57,356 bases of DNA from Sphingomonadaceae bacterium (GTDB lineage Bacteria > Pseudomonadota > Alphaproteobacteria > Sphingomonadales > Sphingomonadaceae): the NCBI GenBank assembly GCA_025359685.1, contig JANYEY010000037.1, positions 1 through 57,356 of the forward strand, read 5' to 3'. The position numbers and the translations under genes are program-made. Positions 10,773-19,335 of this stretch are shown piece after piece; position 1 is the first letter of the stretch, and every line of letters starts with the position of its first letter. A model generated the notes under the pieces. The model was not told the origin of the DNA. It did not search any database and saw only the letters and a program-made list of their open reading frames with translations.

Positions 10773-10869
10773 TTTTGGCCGACGCGGCTGGGGGCGAGGC
10801 AGGCCTCCGCCTTGACCTCCCCGCACGCAAGTCCCATCTGGCAAGCAGACAATTCTGGGGAACCCCGCA

Positions 10870-11547
10870 ATGCGTATTCTGATCGTCGAGGATGAACCTA
10901 CCCTCGGCAAGCAACTCAAAAGCACGCTCGAAGCCAATGGTTACGCGGTCGACCTGTCGGTCGATGGCGAAGACGGGCACTTCATGGGTTCGACCGAGGA
11001 ATACGATGCGGTGATCCTCGACCTTGGCCTGCCCGAGATCGACGGGCTGACCGTGCTCGGCATGTGGCGCAAGGAAGGCCGAAAGTTCCCGGTGCTGGTG
11101 CTGACCGCGCGCGACAGCTGGTCCGATAAGGTCGCCGGGCTTGATGCCGGGGCTGACGATTACCTCGCCAAACCGTTCCAGACCGAAGAACTGATCGCCC
11201 GCCTGCGCGCGTTGATCCGCCGTGCCTCGGGCAATACCAGCAGCGAACTGACCGCGGGCGACGTGCGGCTCGATACCCGTTCTGGCCGGGTTACCTTGGC
11301 CGGCGAACCGGTCAAGCTGACCGCGCAGGAATACAAGCTCCTGTCCTACCTGCTTCACCACAAGGGCAAGGTGGTCAGCCGGACCGAGCTGATCGAGCAC
11401 ATCTACGACCAGGATTTCGACCGCGATTCGAACACGATCGAAGTGTTCGTTACCCGTATCCGCAAGAAGCTGGGCGCCGATGTGATCACCACGATCCGCG
11501 GGCTGGGCTATAGCCTTGACGATCCGGCTTCCGGATCACGCGGCTAA
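10870..11547 (+). CDS. OmpR/PhoP-family response regulator
   Basis: A 225-residue regulator. The receiver domain (1-115) has the acidic pocket EDE at 7-9, phospho-acceptor D51 in VILDLGLPEIDG, T79 and K101 in DYLAKPF. The C-terminal winged helix (about 128-219) includes LTAQEYKLLSYLLHH and the recognition-helix region DRDSNTIEVFVTRIRKKLG, characteristic of the PhoP/QseB branch. The stop is 8 bp before the kinase GTG, so the pair is co-transcribed. Confidence 0.93.
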   Translation: MRILIVEDEPTLGKQLKSTLEANGYAVDLSVDGEDGHFMGSTEEYDAVILDLGLPEIDGLTVLGMWRKEGRKFPVLVLTARDSWSDKVAGLDAGADDYLAKPFQTEELIARLRALIRRASGNTSSELTAGDVRLDTRSGRVTLAGEPVKLTAQEYKLLSYLLHHKGKVVSRTELIEHIYDQDFDRDSNTIEVFVTRIRKKLGADVITTIRGLGYSLDDPASGSRG

Positions 11548-11555
11548 GGCGCTGC

Positions 11556-12926
11556 GTGGCATCCGAGCCGCCTGCGAGCATTCCGCACACCGGCTCGCTC
11601 GCGCGCCGGATGATGATGATTGCAACCGGCTGGATCCTGGTCCTGCTGCTCGGCGGCGGGATCGCGCTGGACCAGACGCTGACCGGTCTGATCACCCGCA
11701 ATTTCGATAGCCAGCTATCCTACCTGCTCAACGGCATGATCGCCTCGGCCGAAGTCGGCAGCGACGGCGAAGTGTTCTTCAATCGCGCGCTCGGCGATCA
11801 GCGCCTGCTTGAGCCGAACAGCGGGCTTTATTGGCAGATCCGCGGAGCAGGGCACGATGATTTCCCCTCGCGCTCGCTGTGGGATCGCAGCCTCGAAGTG
11901 CACGCCGACCATCTCGACAAGGATGCGCACGCTTACGATTCGGGCCAGTTCCCGACCGAATCGCTGCGGGTGATCGAACGCTCGGTTACGCTCCCGGGCA
12001 GCCCGACGGTCTGGTGGTTCACCGTCGCCGAACGCAAAAGCGATCTTGACGAGCAAACCAGCCGGGTGCGCCGCATTCTCTACCGCAGCTTCGCTGTGCT
12101 TGGGCTGGGCCTGCTGGTCATGGCCGCGCTGCAGACCTGGTACGGCCTTGGCCCCTTGCGCGGCGTGCGCCGGGCGATCCAGCGAATGCGGAGCACCGGG
12201 GCCAACCGGGTGACCGAGCCGCTGCCGATCGAAGTGCAGCCGCTGGTGCAGGAACTCAATGCGCTCCTCGCGCATACCGAGCGGCAGGCCGAAGAGGCGC
12301 GCACCCATGCCGGCAATCTGGCCCATGCGCTGAAGACCCCGCTGACCGTGGTGATGAACGCTGCGACCGCGCATGCCTCCGATCTTCCCGAAACGGTGAT
12401 CCGCGAGGCTGCGGTGATGCGCCGCCAGGTTGACCATCACCTCGCCCGGGCCAGGGCAGTCGGGCGCCGCGCGGTCGGCCAGGCGCGGGCCAATGTCAGC
12501 GAAAGCGTGGAGGCAGTGCTTCGCGCGGTAACCCGGCTCTATGAGAATACTCGCTTCGATCTTGACGGCAATCGCGGTGCGCTGGTGGCGATCGAGAAAC
12601 AGGACCTCGACGAGATTCTCGGCAACCTGATCGAGAACGCCGCCAAATACGGCGGCGGCAGCGTGTTCGTGACGATCGACGCGGTTCTCCGTTCCGACCT
12701 GTGCGAAATCTGGATCGAAGATGACGGCGCGGGTATCCCCGAGGAAGAACGCACCCGGATTTTCGATCGCGGTGCGCGTCTCGATACCGGCAAGCCCGGA
12801 ACCGGGCTCGGCCTGGCGATCGTCCGCGATGTGGCCGAAATCTATGGCGGCAACGTGGAACTGGGCGAAAGCGAAGACCTGGGCGGCCTGCTGGTAAAGC
12901 TCAAGCTGCCACGCGTAATCATCTGA
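11556..12926 (+). CDS. PhoQ-like sensor histidine kinase
   Basis: A 456-residue membrane kinase. Two transmembrane segments (about 20-41 and 176-197) flank a periplasmic sensor domain of some 130 residues. A HAMP-like linker leads to the phospho-acceptor H257 in GNLAHALKTPL. The ATP-binding domain shows N361 in NLIENAAKYG, DDGAGIP at about 389-395 and GTGLGLAI at about 415. The HALKTPL H-box and short sensor are as in the PhoQ group. Translation begins at GTG 11556 just behind the regulator stop. The stimulus cannot be told from sequence. Confidence 0.9.
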   Translation: MASEPPASIPHTGSLARRMMMIATGWILVLLLGGGIALDQTLTGLITRNFDSQLSYLLNGMIASAEVGSDGEVFFNRALGDQRLLEPNSGLYWQIRGAGHDDFPSRSLWDRSLEVHADHLDKDAHAYDSGQFPTESLRVIERSVTLPGSPTVWWFTVAERKSDLDEQTSRVRRILYRSFAVLGLGLLVMAALQTWYGLGPLRGVRRAIQRMRSTGANRVTEPLPIEVQPLVQELNALLAHTERQAEEARTHAGNLAHALKTPLTVVMNAATAHASDLPETVIREAAVMRRQVDHHLARARAVGRRAVGQARANVSESVEAVLRAVTRLYENTRFDLDGNRGALVAIEKQDLDEILGNLIENAAKYGGGSVFVTIDAVLRSDLCEIWIEDDGAGIPEEERTRIFDRGARLDTGKPGTGLGLAIVRDVAEIYGGNVELGESEDLGGLLVKLKLPRVII

Positions 12927-13054
12927 AGATCAACGCAATATCGCTGATCTGCAACGGTTCGACTTGTTGCTTCAGGTTCATGCAACTTCACCTTCGGGCA
13001 ATCGTTTCTCCACTGACGCGGATTGCTTGCTGTCCGCTGCAAAAGGAGAAAGTC

Positions 13055-13543
13055 ATGCGTAAAAGCTTCAGCACTGCCATTCTCGCCCTTACGGCGCTGA
13101 GCACTGTGGCGACGGCAATCCCAGCGCAAGCGCAGAGCCGCTGGCGCGATAGCGACCGTGACGGCCGTTCGGATCGGTCCGAATGGAATCAGGACCGCGA
13201 CCGTGACGGGCGGCCAGATCAATATGATCGCAATGATCGCCGCGGCCAGGCGAGCCGCAATGATGATCGGCGCGGACGCCACAATTGGCGCGACCGCCGC
13301 GGTCGCAACTGGAGCTACTATGGCTCGAACTACGGCTACAATGGCTACGATGGCGACTGGCGAGTTGGTCAGCGTTATCCCAATTATCAGAACCAGTCTT
13401 ACGTCGTGAGCGATTACGGCAATTACGGCCTTCCGGCTCCGCGCCGCGGCTATCGCTATTACCGCGATAACAACGGTGACATCGTTATGGCAGCAATCGC
13501 CGGCGGTATTATCGGGCTGATTATCGGTTCAGCGGGTCGTTAA
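13055..13543 (+). CDS. RcnB-family secreted protein
   Basis: A 162-residue protein with a clear signal peptide (MRKSFSTAILALTALSTVA ... PAQAQ, cleavage near residue 28). The mature N-terminal part is a highly charged repeat of Asp-Arg and Asn-Arg units, with Tyr/Asn/Gly-rich sequence after it. The C-terminus has the RcnB-type ending LPAPRRGYRYYRDNNGDIVMAAIAGGIIGLI. RcnB proteins are periplasmic and linked to nickel and cobalt homeostasis in E. coli; in this lineage the role is unproven. The start follows AAAAGGAGAA. Confidence 0.78.
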   Translation: MRKSFSTAILALTALSTVATAIPAQAQSRWRDSDRDGRSDRSEWNQDRDRDGRPDQYDRNDRRGQASRNDDRRGRHNWRDRRGRNWSYYGSNYGYNGYDGDWRVGQRYPNYQNQSYVVSDYGNYGLPAPRRGYRYYRDNNGDIVMAAIAGGIIGLIIGSAGR

Positions 13544-13564
13544 GTTAGAGCTGGACGACGAGTG

Positions 13565-13590
13565 CCCTCTCCCGGTTCGCCGGGGGAGGG
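13565..13590. terminator. Strong stem-loop between convergent genes
   Basis: An 11-bp stem, CCCTCTCCCGG and CCGGGGGAGGG, closes a UUCG tetraloop, midway between the convergent RcnB-like and chorismate mutase genes. It has no T-run on either side, so it may be a bidirectional RNA-stabilising hairpin or a small palindromic repeat rather than a classical intrinsic terminator. Confidence 0.5.
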
Positions 13591-13600
13591 TGCTTCGCGC

Positions 13601-13906
13601 TTACTTCCCCGCCGCCTGTTCGTGATGGCGGATTACCTCATCGATGATGAAGCGCAGGAACTTTTCGGAAAACTCCGGGTCGAGCTGCGCTTCCTCAGCC
13701 AGTTTGCGCAGGCGGGCGATCTGGCGTTCCTCGCGGCCCGGGTCGGAAGCGGGCAGGGCGTTCTGGGCTTTGTAGGTCCCAACCGCCTTGGTGATGCGAA
13801 AACGCTCGGCCAGAATATGGATCAGGGCGGCGTCGATATTGTCGATGCTGGCGCGGTATCCGGCGAGAACAGCATCGGTTGCGGAGACAGGGGTACTATC
13901 GGACAT
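13601..13906 (-). CDS. Chorismate mutase (AroQ class)
   Basis: A 101-residue all-helical AroQ domain that converts chorismate to prephenate for Phe and Tyr synthesis. Visible motifs are the N-terminal helix with YRASIDNIDAALIHILAERF, RITKAVGTYKAQ with the active-site Lys, and DPGREERQIARLRKLAEE. It is monofunctional: no prephenate dehydratase or dehydrogenase domain follows. The start at ATG 13906 gives the usual family length; longer in-frame starts overlap the divergent prenyl synthase leader and add no conserved sequence. Confidence 0.88.
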   Translation of the reverse strand: MSDSTPVSATDAVLAGYRASIDNIDAALIHILAERFRITKAVGTYKAQNALPASDPGREERQIARLRKLAEEAQLDPEFSEKFLRFIIDEVIRHHEQAAGK

Positions 13907-14009
13907 GATCGGCTCGCTAGCATGACATTTCGTGATTGCATATTGCGCAGCAGCGATTGCCCGGTTTGCACTTGCCTTGATTACATGGGGGCGGTTATGC
14001 GGCTTGTCG

Positions 14010-15026
14010 ATGAGCGCTGATGTGATCCCCTTGAAGCCGCGCGCTAGCGAACCCTCGCTCGCTCCGATCATGGCCTTGACCGCTGCCGGCATGAACGCCG
14101 TCAACGCGGTCATTCTTGACCGGATGCAGAGCGAGATCCCGCTGATCCCGGCGCTGGCGGGCCATCTGATTGCCGGTGGCGGCAAGCGGATGCGGCCGAT
14201 GCTGACGCTGGCGGGCGCGGCGCTTTGCGATTATCAGGGCACCCGGCATTACAAGCTGGCCGCTGCGGTGGAGTTCATCCACACCGCGACCTTGCTGCAC
14301 GACGACGTGGTCGATGGCAGCGAACTGCGCCGGGGGAAGGCTGCTGCCAACCTCATCTTCGGCAACCCGGCGACCGTCCTGGTCGGCGATTTCCTGTTCA
14401 CCCGCAGCTTCGAACTAATGGTCGAGGACGGCAGCCTCAAGGTCCTCAAGATACTCTCGAACGCCAGCTCGGTGATTAGCGAGGGCGAGGTCGACCAACT
14501 CACCGCGCAGCGCCAGATCGAAACCAGCGAAGAACGCTACCTCTCGATCGTCGGCGCCAAGACCGCCGCGCTGTTCGCCGCCGCAACGCGCATTGCCGCC
14601 GTGGTGGCGGAGCGCGGCGAGGCGGACGAGCGCGCGCTCGAAGATTACGGCCGCAACCTCGGCATCGCGTTCCAGCTGGTCGACGATGCGATGGATTACG
14701 ATTCCGCCGCAGACGAAATGGGCAAGGCCAGGGGGGACGATTTTCGTGACGGCAAGATGACCCTGCCGGTAATCCTCGCCTATGCCCGCGGCAGCGAAGA
14801 GGAGCGTGCATTCTGGCGCGATGCCATTCAGGGCCACCGAGTGTCGGACACGGACCTGGCCCATGCCGTTGCGCTGACCCGCAAGCACGACACCTTAAGC
14901 GCCACGCGGGAGCGAGCGCGCCATTATGCTCAGCGCGCAATAGACGCGATCGCCGGTTTTCCAGCCAACGAAGCCCGCGTAGCGATGGCCGAGGCGGCGG
15001 AGTTTGCGGTGACGCGGCGCGCGTGA
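14010..15026 (+). CDS. ispB: Long-chain polyprenyl diphosphate synthase (octa/decaprenyl)
   Basis: A 338-residue trans-prenyltransferase that makes the side chain of ubiquinone from IPP and FPP. The first Asp-rich motif is HDDVVDGSELRRG and the second LVDDAMDYD; GGGKRMRPML binds IPP. The residue five before the first DDxxD is Ala (HTATLLHDDVVD), a small residue that leaves the product channel open and indicates a long chain. Sphingomonads use UQ-10, so decaprenyl is likely, but chain length is inferred. The start at ATG 14010 matches the family; an upstream start at 13932 adds a spurious hydrophobic tail. Confidence 0.87.
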   Translation: MSADVIPLKPRASEPSLAPIMALTAAGMNAVNAVILDRMQSEIPLIPALAGHLIAGGGKRMRPMLTLAGAALCDYQGTRHYKLAAAVEFIHTATLLHDDVVDGSELRRGKAAANLIFGNPATVLVGDFLFTRSFELMVEDGSLKVLKILSNASSVISEGEVDQLTAQRQIETSEERYLSIVGAKTAALFAAATRIAAVVAERGEADERALEDYGRNLGIAFQLVDDAMDYDSAADEMGKARGDDFRDGKMTLPVILAYARGSEEERAFWRDAIQGHRVSDTDLAHAVALTRKHDTLSATRERARHYAQRAIDAIAGFPANEARVAMAEAAEFAVTRRA

Positions 15027-15084
15027 AGGCGCTGGCAATCGCCTGAAATTGACCTATTCTCCTGGACAGAGCGGGAGGGATGCG

Positions 15085-16659
15085 ATGAAGCTGACCGTGG
15101 GTCTTGCCGGGATCGTCGCGCTGCTGGCGCCAGACATTGCGTCAGCGCGGGATATGGTGCCGATTACCGTTATCGACGTCATGGATCCGGCGCGGGATCG
15201 CCACGAAGCAAAACTCAAGCGCAAATTCTGCCAACGCGCAACGGCGGCGAAGGGCAAACCGGAAAAGCTGCTGCCACTGCACGATGGGGAGCAGGGGCGC
15301 GAAGAAGAGCTTTCAAGGCTGTTGCGGTTCGGCAATTCGGGTTGTCCCACGGACCTCGACCTGGCTATCGCAAAGCTTCGGTCCGACCAGACGGTGGCCG
15401 AAATCGTTCAGGGCTATCCCCGTAACATTCAGGCAGAAGCAGAATTGCGCCGCGAACGCGGCCGGCCCGAGGATCTTGCCCGGTCCGAGCAGATTGCTCG
15501 CATAATGTGGCTGCGCTATGGCCCGGTCTATCCCGGAGCGCCGCCAAGCTGGACCGAACAGCAACGCAAGCAATTCCTGGCACGCGACGATGTCTGGGCG
15601 GTGCTGAGTGACAAACTGCACTTCAACCAGCGGCGGGCGAACCTTCGCCACGATCTGATGCTTGATCCTCAATCGACCCGGTTCGATCCGGTTCTGGCGC
15701 TGAACGAACTGACGAAGTCGAACTATTCCGAAGACCAGCGGCTGGCGGTCCGAATTCTTTTGGAAGGCAAGTTGATCCCAGCCGACGTGCCGCGCGGTGA
15801 GGCGCTGTTGTGGAAGCTGGCGAGCTATGACGATGCGGCGATGGCAATGCTGCTCGACCGGATCGAGCCGCGCTGGGTGGCCGAGCGTGGCAATCTGACA
15901 GCGCAACTGCGCGAAGCCGACAAGTCCCAGCAGCGTGGGGCGACTCTGGCCGCACGGTTGGTAGCGCTGGTAACGCCAGGGCTTGCCAACAAGGATCCCA
16001 AGGTACAGGCCGATAGCGCTGCGATATTGCTACGCCATCGGCCAGACATTGAATCCGGGGCTGGACCCGCCCTGCTCGGCTGGATCGGGCGGGTTCTGGC
16101 CACCAGAGGCGACCCCAATCAAGGTGAGGCCCGAACGCACCTCGGCTGGCTGATCATGTTGGGCTCGGCGCCGGCCCGCACCCTGCTGGACCGCGAACTG
16201 AAGCGCAATCCACCGGTTGAGGCCGGGTTGCTCACCCCCGACCTGGAGCGACCCGCGCCCTTGCAGAACCTTTTCACCGCCAACGATTACCCCACGCGCG
16301 CCCTGCGCGAGGGAGTTGAAGGTGTGGTTGAAGGCAAGGCAGTCATCAGCCCGGAGGGTCGGGTAGTGCTTATTGAAATCACCAGTTCACCTATCGACAC
16401 GCTCGCTGCAACGGTGGCCACCACGATCCAGCGCCGCTTGCGCAGGCCGTATCGCGATCGGCCCGGCCGCTATGTGCGGGTGAAGCTGCCGCCGGTACAA
16501 TTCCGCTTGCCCGAGTGCACCACCGGTGAGCCGATTACCCCGGCGATCCCCGGGGCGATCCTGGTCGATGGGCCATGTGCGCAGCCGACGCTCTATTCGA
16601 CCGTGCCGATTAGTGATGCCAGTGAGCGGCGCCCCGGTCATCGGGCGGGATCAAGGTAA
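15085..16659 (+). CDS. Secreted protein with C-terminal TonB_C-like domain
   Basis: About 524 residues. The start at 15085 follows GGGAGGGA and gives a signal peptide (MKLTVGLAGIVALLAPDIASA). Residues about 60-330 are helical with no repeat I can name, though SEL1- or HEAT-like packing is possible. The C-terminal 110 residues (ANDYPTRALREGVEGVVEGKA, then SPEGRVVLIEI) match the TonB C-terminal domain, including the conserved YP and the GRV turn. It lacks the N-terminal membrane anchor and Pro-rich spacer of true TonB, so it is unlikely to energise transport. Function unknown. Confidence 0.72.
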   Translation: MKLTVGLAGIVALLAPDIASARDMVPITVIDVMDPARDRHEAKLKRKFCQRATAAKGKPEKLLPLHDGEQGREEELSRLLRFGNSGCPTDLDLAIAKLRSDQTVAEIVQGYPRNIQAEAELRRERGRPEDLARSEQIARIMWLRYGPVYPGAPPSWTEQQRKQFLARDDVWAVLSDKLHFNQRRANLRHDLMLDPQSTRFDPVLALNELTKSNYSEDQRLAVRILLEGKLIPADVPRGEALLWKLASYDDAAMAMLLDRIEPRWVAERGNLTAQLREADKSQQRGATLAARLVALVTPGLANKDPKVQADSAAILLRHRPDIESGAGPALLGWIGRVLATRGDPNQGEARTHLGWLIMLGSAPARTLLDRELKRNPPVEAGLLTPDLERPAPLQNLFTANDYPTRALREGVEGVVEGKAVISPEGRVVLIEITSSPIDTLAATVATTIQRRLRRPYRDRPGRYVRVKLPPVQFRLPECTTGEPITPAIPGAILVDGPCAQPTLYSTVPISDASERRPGHRAGSR

Positions 16660-16789
16660 TTCTGGCTGGCCTGTGCCCCGCACTTCGTTTAGTCAAAGTC
16701 CGCAGAGGGTAAGGGAATGACAACGCGCGGGCTCGGGCCAGTCTCCCGGCTTCCTTCCGCAAGAGGTCGTCAAAGTAAGGGGTCTCAAC

Positions 16790-17674
16790 ATGTCTGACGA
16801 AAAGCCGGCACCGCAAGTCGATGTCACCAAAGCCTGGGCTGCAACGCAGGATCAGAAGGGTGCGGCCAAGAAGCTGCGCATTTATGCCGGACTGTGCTGG
16901 CTGGTGGCGATCGGCACCGAAATTGCCGGGATCGTTATGCTCAAGCAGGGCAAGTTCCAGCACGGCAACATGGCGCTGTTGATCGGCATCCTGGTGGTGA
17001 TAGCCGCCTTCGCGATCGGCGGCAGTCTGATGTGGAAGGCGGCCAACCGCCACGATCCGGCCACCCGCGCCGATGGGTTCCGCTTCTTCGTCCAGAACCA
17101 GCTTGGGGCGATCATTACCGTGATCGCGTTCCTGCCGCTGCTTGCCCTGATCTTCATGGACAAGGACATGGACCCGAAGAACAAGCAGATTGCCGGCGGC
17201 GTCGGCGTGGCGCTTGCTTTGCTGGCCACGGTCGTCGGGATCGATTTCAAGCCGCCGTCGACCGAACAGTACACGCAGGACATGAATCAGTGCGCCACTC
17301 AGATCAAGAGCGGCCAGCCGACCACCGCCTGCTCGCCCGAAGTGGCACAGCAGGCCCAGGCGATCGCGCGTGACAGTGCGGCCGTGGCCGATGCGACGAA
17401 GAGCGCGGCCAACCCCAACGGGGTCGATACGGTCTATTGGATCGCTTCCGAAAAGGCTGGCGAGAAGGCATCGACCGAGCATGTCTTCCACCTCTGCTCG
17501 AACGTCTCGACGCTGCGCGGCAAGCAGGTGAAAAACGGCTCGGTGACTCAGGCCTACGCCGAGAATGCCACCCGCATCACCAAGCAGATCCCGATGGAGC
17601 AAGGCCAGTGCGGATTCGCCGCGCCGGCTGCAGCGGCCGCAGTCCCAGCCGCAGCGGCTGCTTCGGCCAATTAA
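16790..17674 (+). CDS. Four-TM hypothetical membrane protein
   Basis: A 294-residue protein I do not recognise. Four hydrophobic segments lie at about residues 31-50, 60-82, 105-123 and 133-151. A soluble C-terminal domain follows, with cysteines at about 164, 182, 239 and 267 that could form disulfides if it is periplasmic, and a low-complexity Ala/Pro tail. The start has a good AAGGGG 9 bp upstream. It stands alone between the TonB_C-domain gene and the SciP-like gene. Confidence 0.75.
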   Translation: MSDEKPAPQVDVTKAWAATQDQKGAAKKLRIYAGLCWLVAIGTEIAGIVMLKQGKFQHGNMALLIGILVVIAAFAIGGSLMWKAANRHDPATRADGFRFFVQNQLGAIITVIAFLPLLALIFMDKDMDPKNKQIAGGVGVALALLATVVGIDFKPPSTEQYTQDMNQCATQIKSGQPTTACSPEVAQQAQAIARDSAAVADATKSAANPNGVDTVYWIASEKAGEKASTEHVFHLCSNVSTLRGKQVKNGSVTQAYAENATRITKQIPMEQGQCGFAAPAAAAAVPAAAAASAN

Positions 17675-17860
17675 TTAGACGGTTTATTCAGATGTCCGGG
17701 GCGGGGCCAAAAACCTCGCCTCGGTTCATCGCCATCTACCCACGCCCCAGCGATCTCCGCCCTACTGAAGCGGTGAGTTGAGGCCCGTATTTAGTCCATC
17801 TTAACCAAGCAAACCCGATAGTTACCGGACTTGGGGGCCACTCTAATCGAGGGCCGTAAA

Positions 17861-18193
17861 ATGATGGAATACCACAACTCCCGCCCCGCCCGGATCCTTG
17901 GGCCGAGCCATGAAATCCTGACGCGAGAGAGCCTCCCGCCGGCCGACACGACTCGCTGGGTCGCGAGCCGCAAGGCGCAGGTCGTCGCGGCTGTGGAAAG
18001 CGGCTTGATGACCATCGAAGAGGTCATGCAGCGCTACCGCCTCAGCCTCGAGGAATTCTACTCGTGGCAGCGTGCGATGGACCGCGCAGGGGTCTATGGC
18101 CTGCGTGTCGCCTGGTCGCAGCAGGACCGTGCTTCGCGCCGCCGCACCCGCGAGTCGGTCAGCATCCGGTTGCGCGAGCTCGTAACCGCCTGA
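17861..18193 (+). CDS. DUF1153 / SciP-like CtrA-regulatory protein
   Basis: A 110-residue small DNA-binding-type protein. The core (residues about 9-80: [49 protein letters not shown]) matches DUF1153, the family of Caulobacter SciP, a TrpR-like helix-turn-helix protein that inhibits CtrA-dependent transcription in the cell cycle. The Arg-rich C-terminal tail ([10 protein letters not shown]) is longer than I expect for SciP. Translation starts at ATG 17861 or 17864 after CGAGGG. Conserved in alphaproteobacteria; the CtrA link is family knowledge, not visible here. Confidence 0.85.
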   Translation: MMEYHNSRPARILGPSHEILTRESLPPADTTRWVASRKAQVVAAVESGLMTIEEVMQRYRLSLEEFYSWQRAMDRAGVYGLRVAWSQQDRASRRRTRESVSIRLRELVTA

Positions 18194-18308
18194 TAAACGC
18201 GCAGGGGCGGTGCCGGTTTGCCCGGCACTGCCTCGCGCGCTTGACCCGGCGCTCCCAACCCGGCAATCGAGTTGCACACAGCAACCCTATTGGGCCGGGA
18301 GATACCGC

Positions 18309-19325
18309 ATGCAACGTCGCCGTTTGGGCAAGAGTTCGATTGTCGTTTCCGATATTTGCATGGGGACGATGACCTTCGGCAGCCAGACCGATGAGGCCGA
18401 GGCGCTGCGCATTCTCGATCGCAGTTTCGATGCGGGTATCGACTTCTACGATACTGCCGAGGGCTATCCGGTTCCGCCCGATGCCAAATGGGTGGGCCGC
18501 ACCGAAGAGATCGTCGGCAAATGGCTCAAGACCAAACCGCGCGAGGCGATCATTCTGGCGACCAAAGTCTCCGGGCCGAGCCACGTATGGTTCCGTTCGC
18601 CCTTGCGCAGCGGCATGACCTCGCTTGACCGGCGCAATATCATCACTGCGGTCGAAGCCAGCCTCACCAAGCTCGGCACCGATTACATCGATCTGTACCA
18701 GACCCACTGGCCTGACCATGATCTGCCGTATGAAGAAACGATGGAAGTGCTCGACGATCTGGTGCGCGAAGGCAAAGTCCGCGTGCTCGGTTGCTCGAAT
18801 GAAACGAGCTGGGGCCTGATGAAAAGCATCGCCGCTTCCGAAGCAGTGGGCGGGGCGCGCTATCACACGATCCAGAACAATTTCAGTCTCAACAACCGCC
18901 GCTTCGAGGACGAGCTGGCGCAGGTCTGCCGTCAGGAAGGCGTCAGCCTGATCCCCTATTCGCCGATCGGCGGCGGCGTGCTGTCGGGCAAATACAACGA
19001 CGGCGCGCGGCCCGAAGGTGCGCGGTTCACCCGCTATCTCGGGATGGAAGGGCGGCAGGCCGCGATGGGGCGGCGCTTCGTCAACGAAAAGTCGCTCGCC
19101 TCGACCGCGCGCTTTGCCGAGATCGCCAAGGAAGCCGGGATGAGCACAGTCACGCTCGCGGTGGCCTGGTCCAAGCAGCATGATTTCGTCGCCTCGACCA
19201 TTGTCGGGGTATCGAAGGAAGATCAGCTCGACGAAATCTTCGCGGCGATCGACCTGGTCTTGCCGGCCGAGGTAATGAAGGCGATCGACAAGGTTTCGAA
19301 GGAAATCATGTACCCGATGGGTTAG
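18309..19325 (+). CDS. Aldo/keto reductase
   Basis: A 338-residue NADPH-dependent (beta/alpha)8 oxidoreductase. The catalytic tetrad is visible as D and Y in [12 protein letters not shown] in ILATKVSG and H in YQTHWPD; the cofactor phosphate site lies in the C-terminal segment around [25 protein letters not shown]. It resembles the Tas/YajO-type AKR subgroup, which acts on small aldehydes and ketones. The start at 18309 follows GGGAG. Ten bases separate it from hrpB, so they may be co-transcribed. Confidence 0.92.
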   Translation: MQRRRLGKSSIVVSDICMGTMTFGSQTDEAEALRILDRSFDAGIDFYDTAEGYPVPPDAKWVGRTEEIVGKWLKTKPREAIILATKVSGPSHVWFRSPLRSGMTSLDRRNIITAVEASLTKLGTDYIDLYQTHWPDHDLPYEETMEVLDDLVREGKVRVLGCSNETSWGLMKSIAASEAVGGARYHTIQNNFSLNNRRFEDELAQVCRQEGVSLIPYSPIGGGVLSGKYNDGARPEGARFTRYLGMEGRQAAMGRRFVNEKSLASTARFAEIAKEAGMSTVTLAVAWSKQHDFVASTIVGVSKEDQLDEIFAAIDLVLPAEVMKAIDKVSKEIMYPMG

Positions 19326-19335
19326 GGGCAAGCGC

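Noticed and set aside
17790..17860. CtrA-type binding site (TTAA-N7-TTAA) upstream of the SciP-like gene.
   Set aside because: TTAACC occurs near 17805 but the second half-site is missing at the required spacing.
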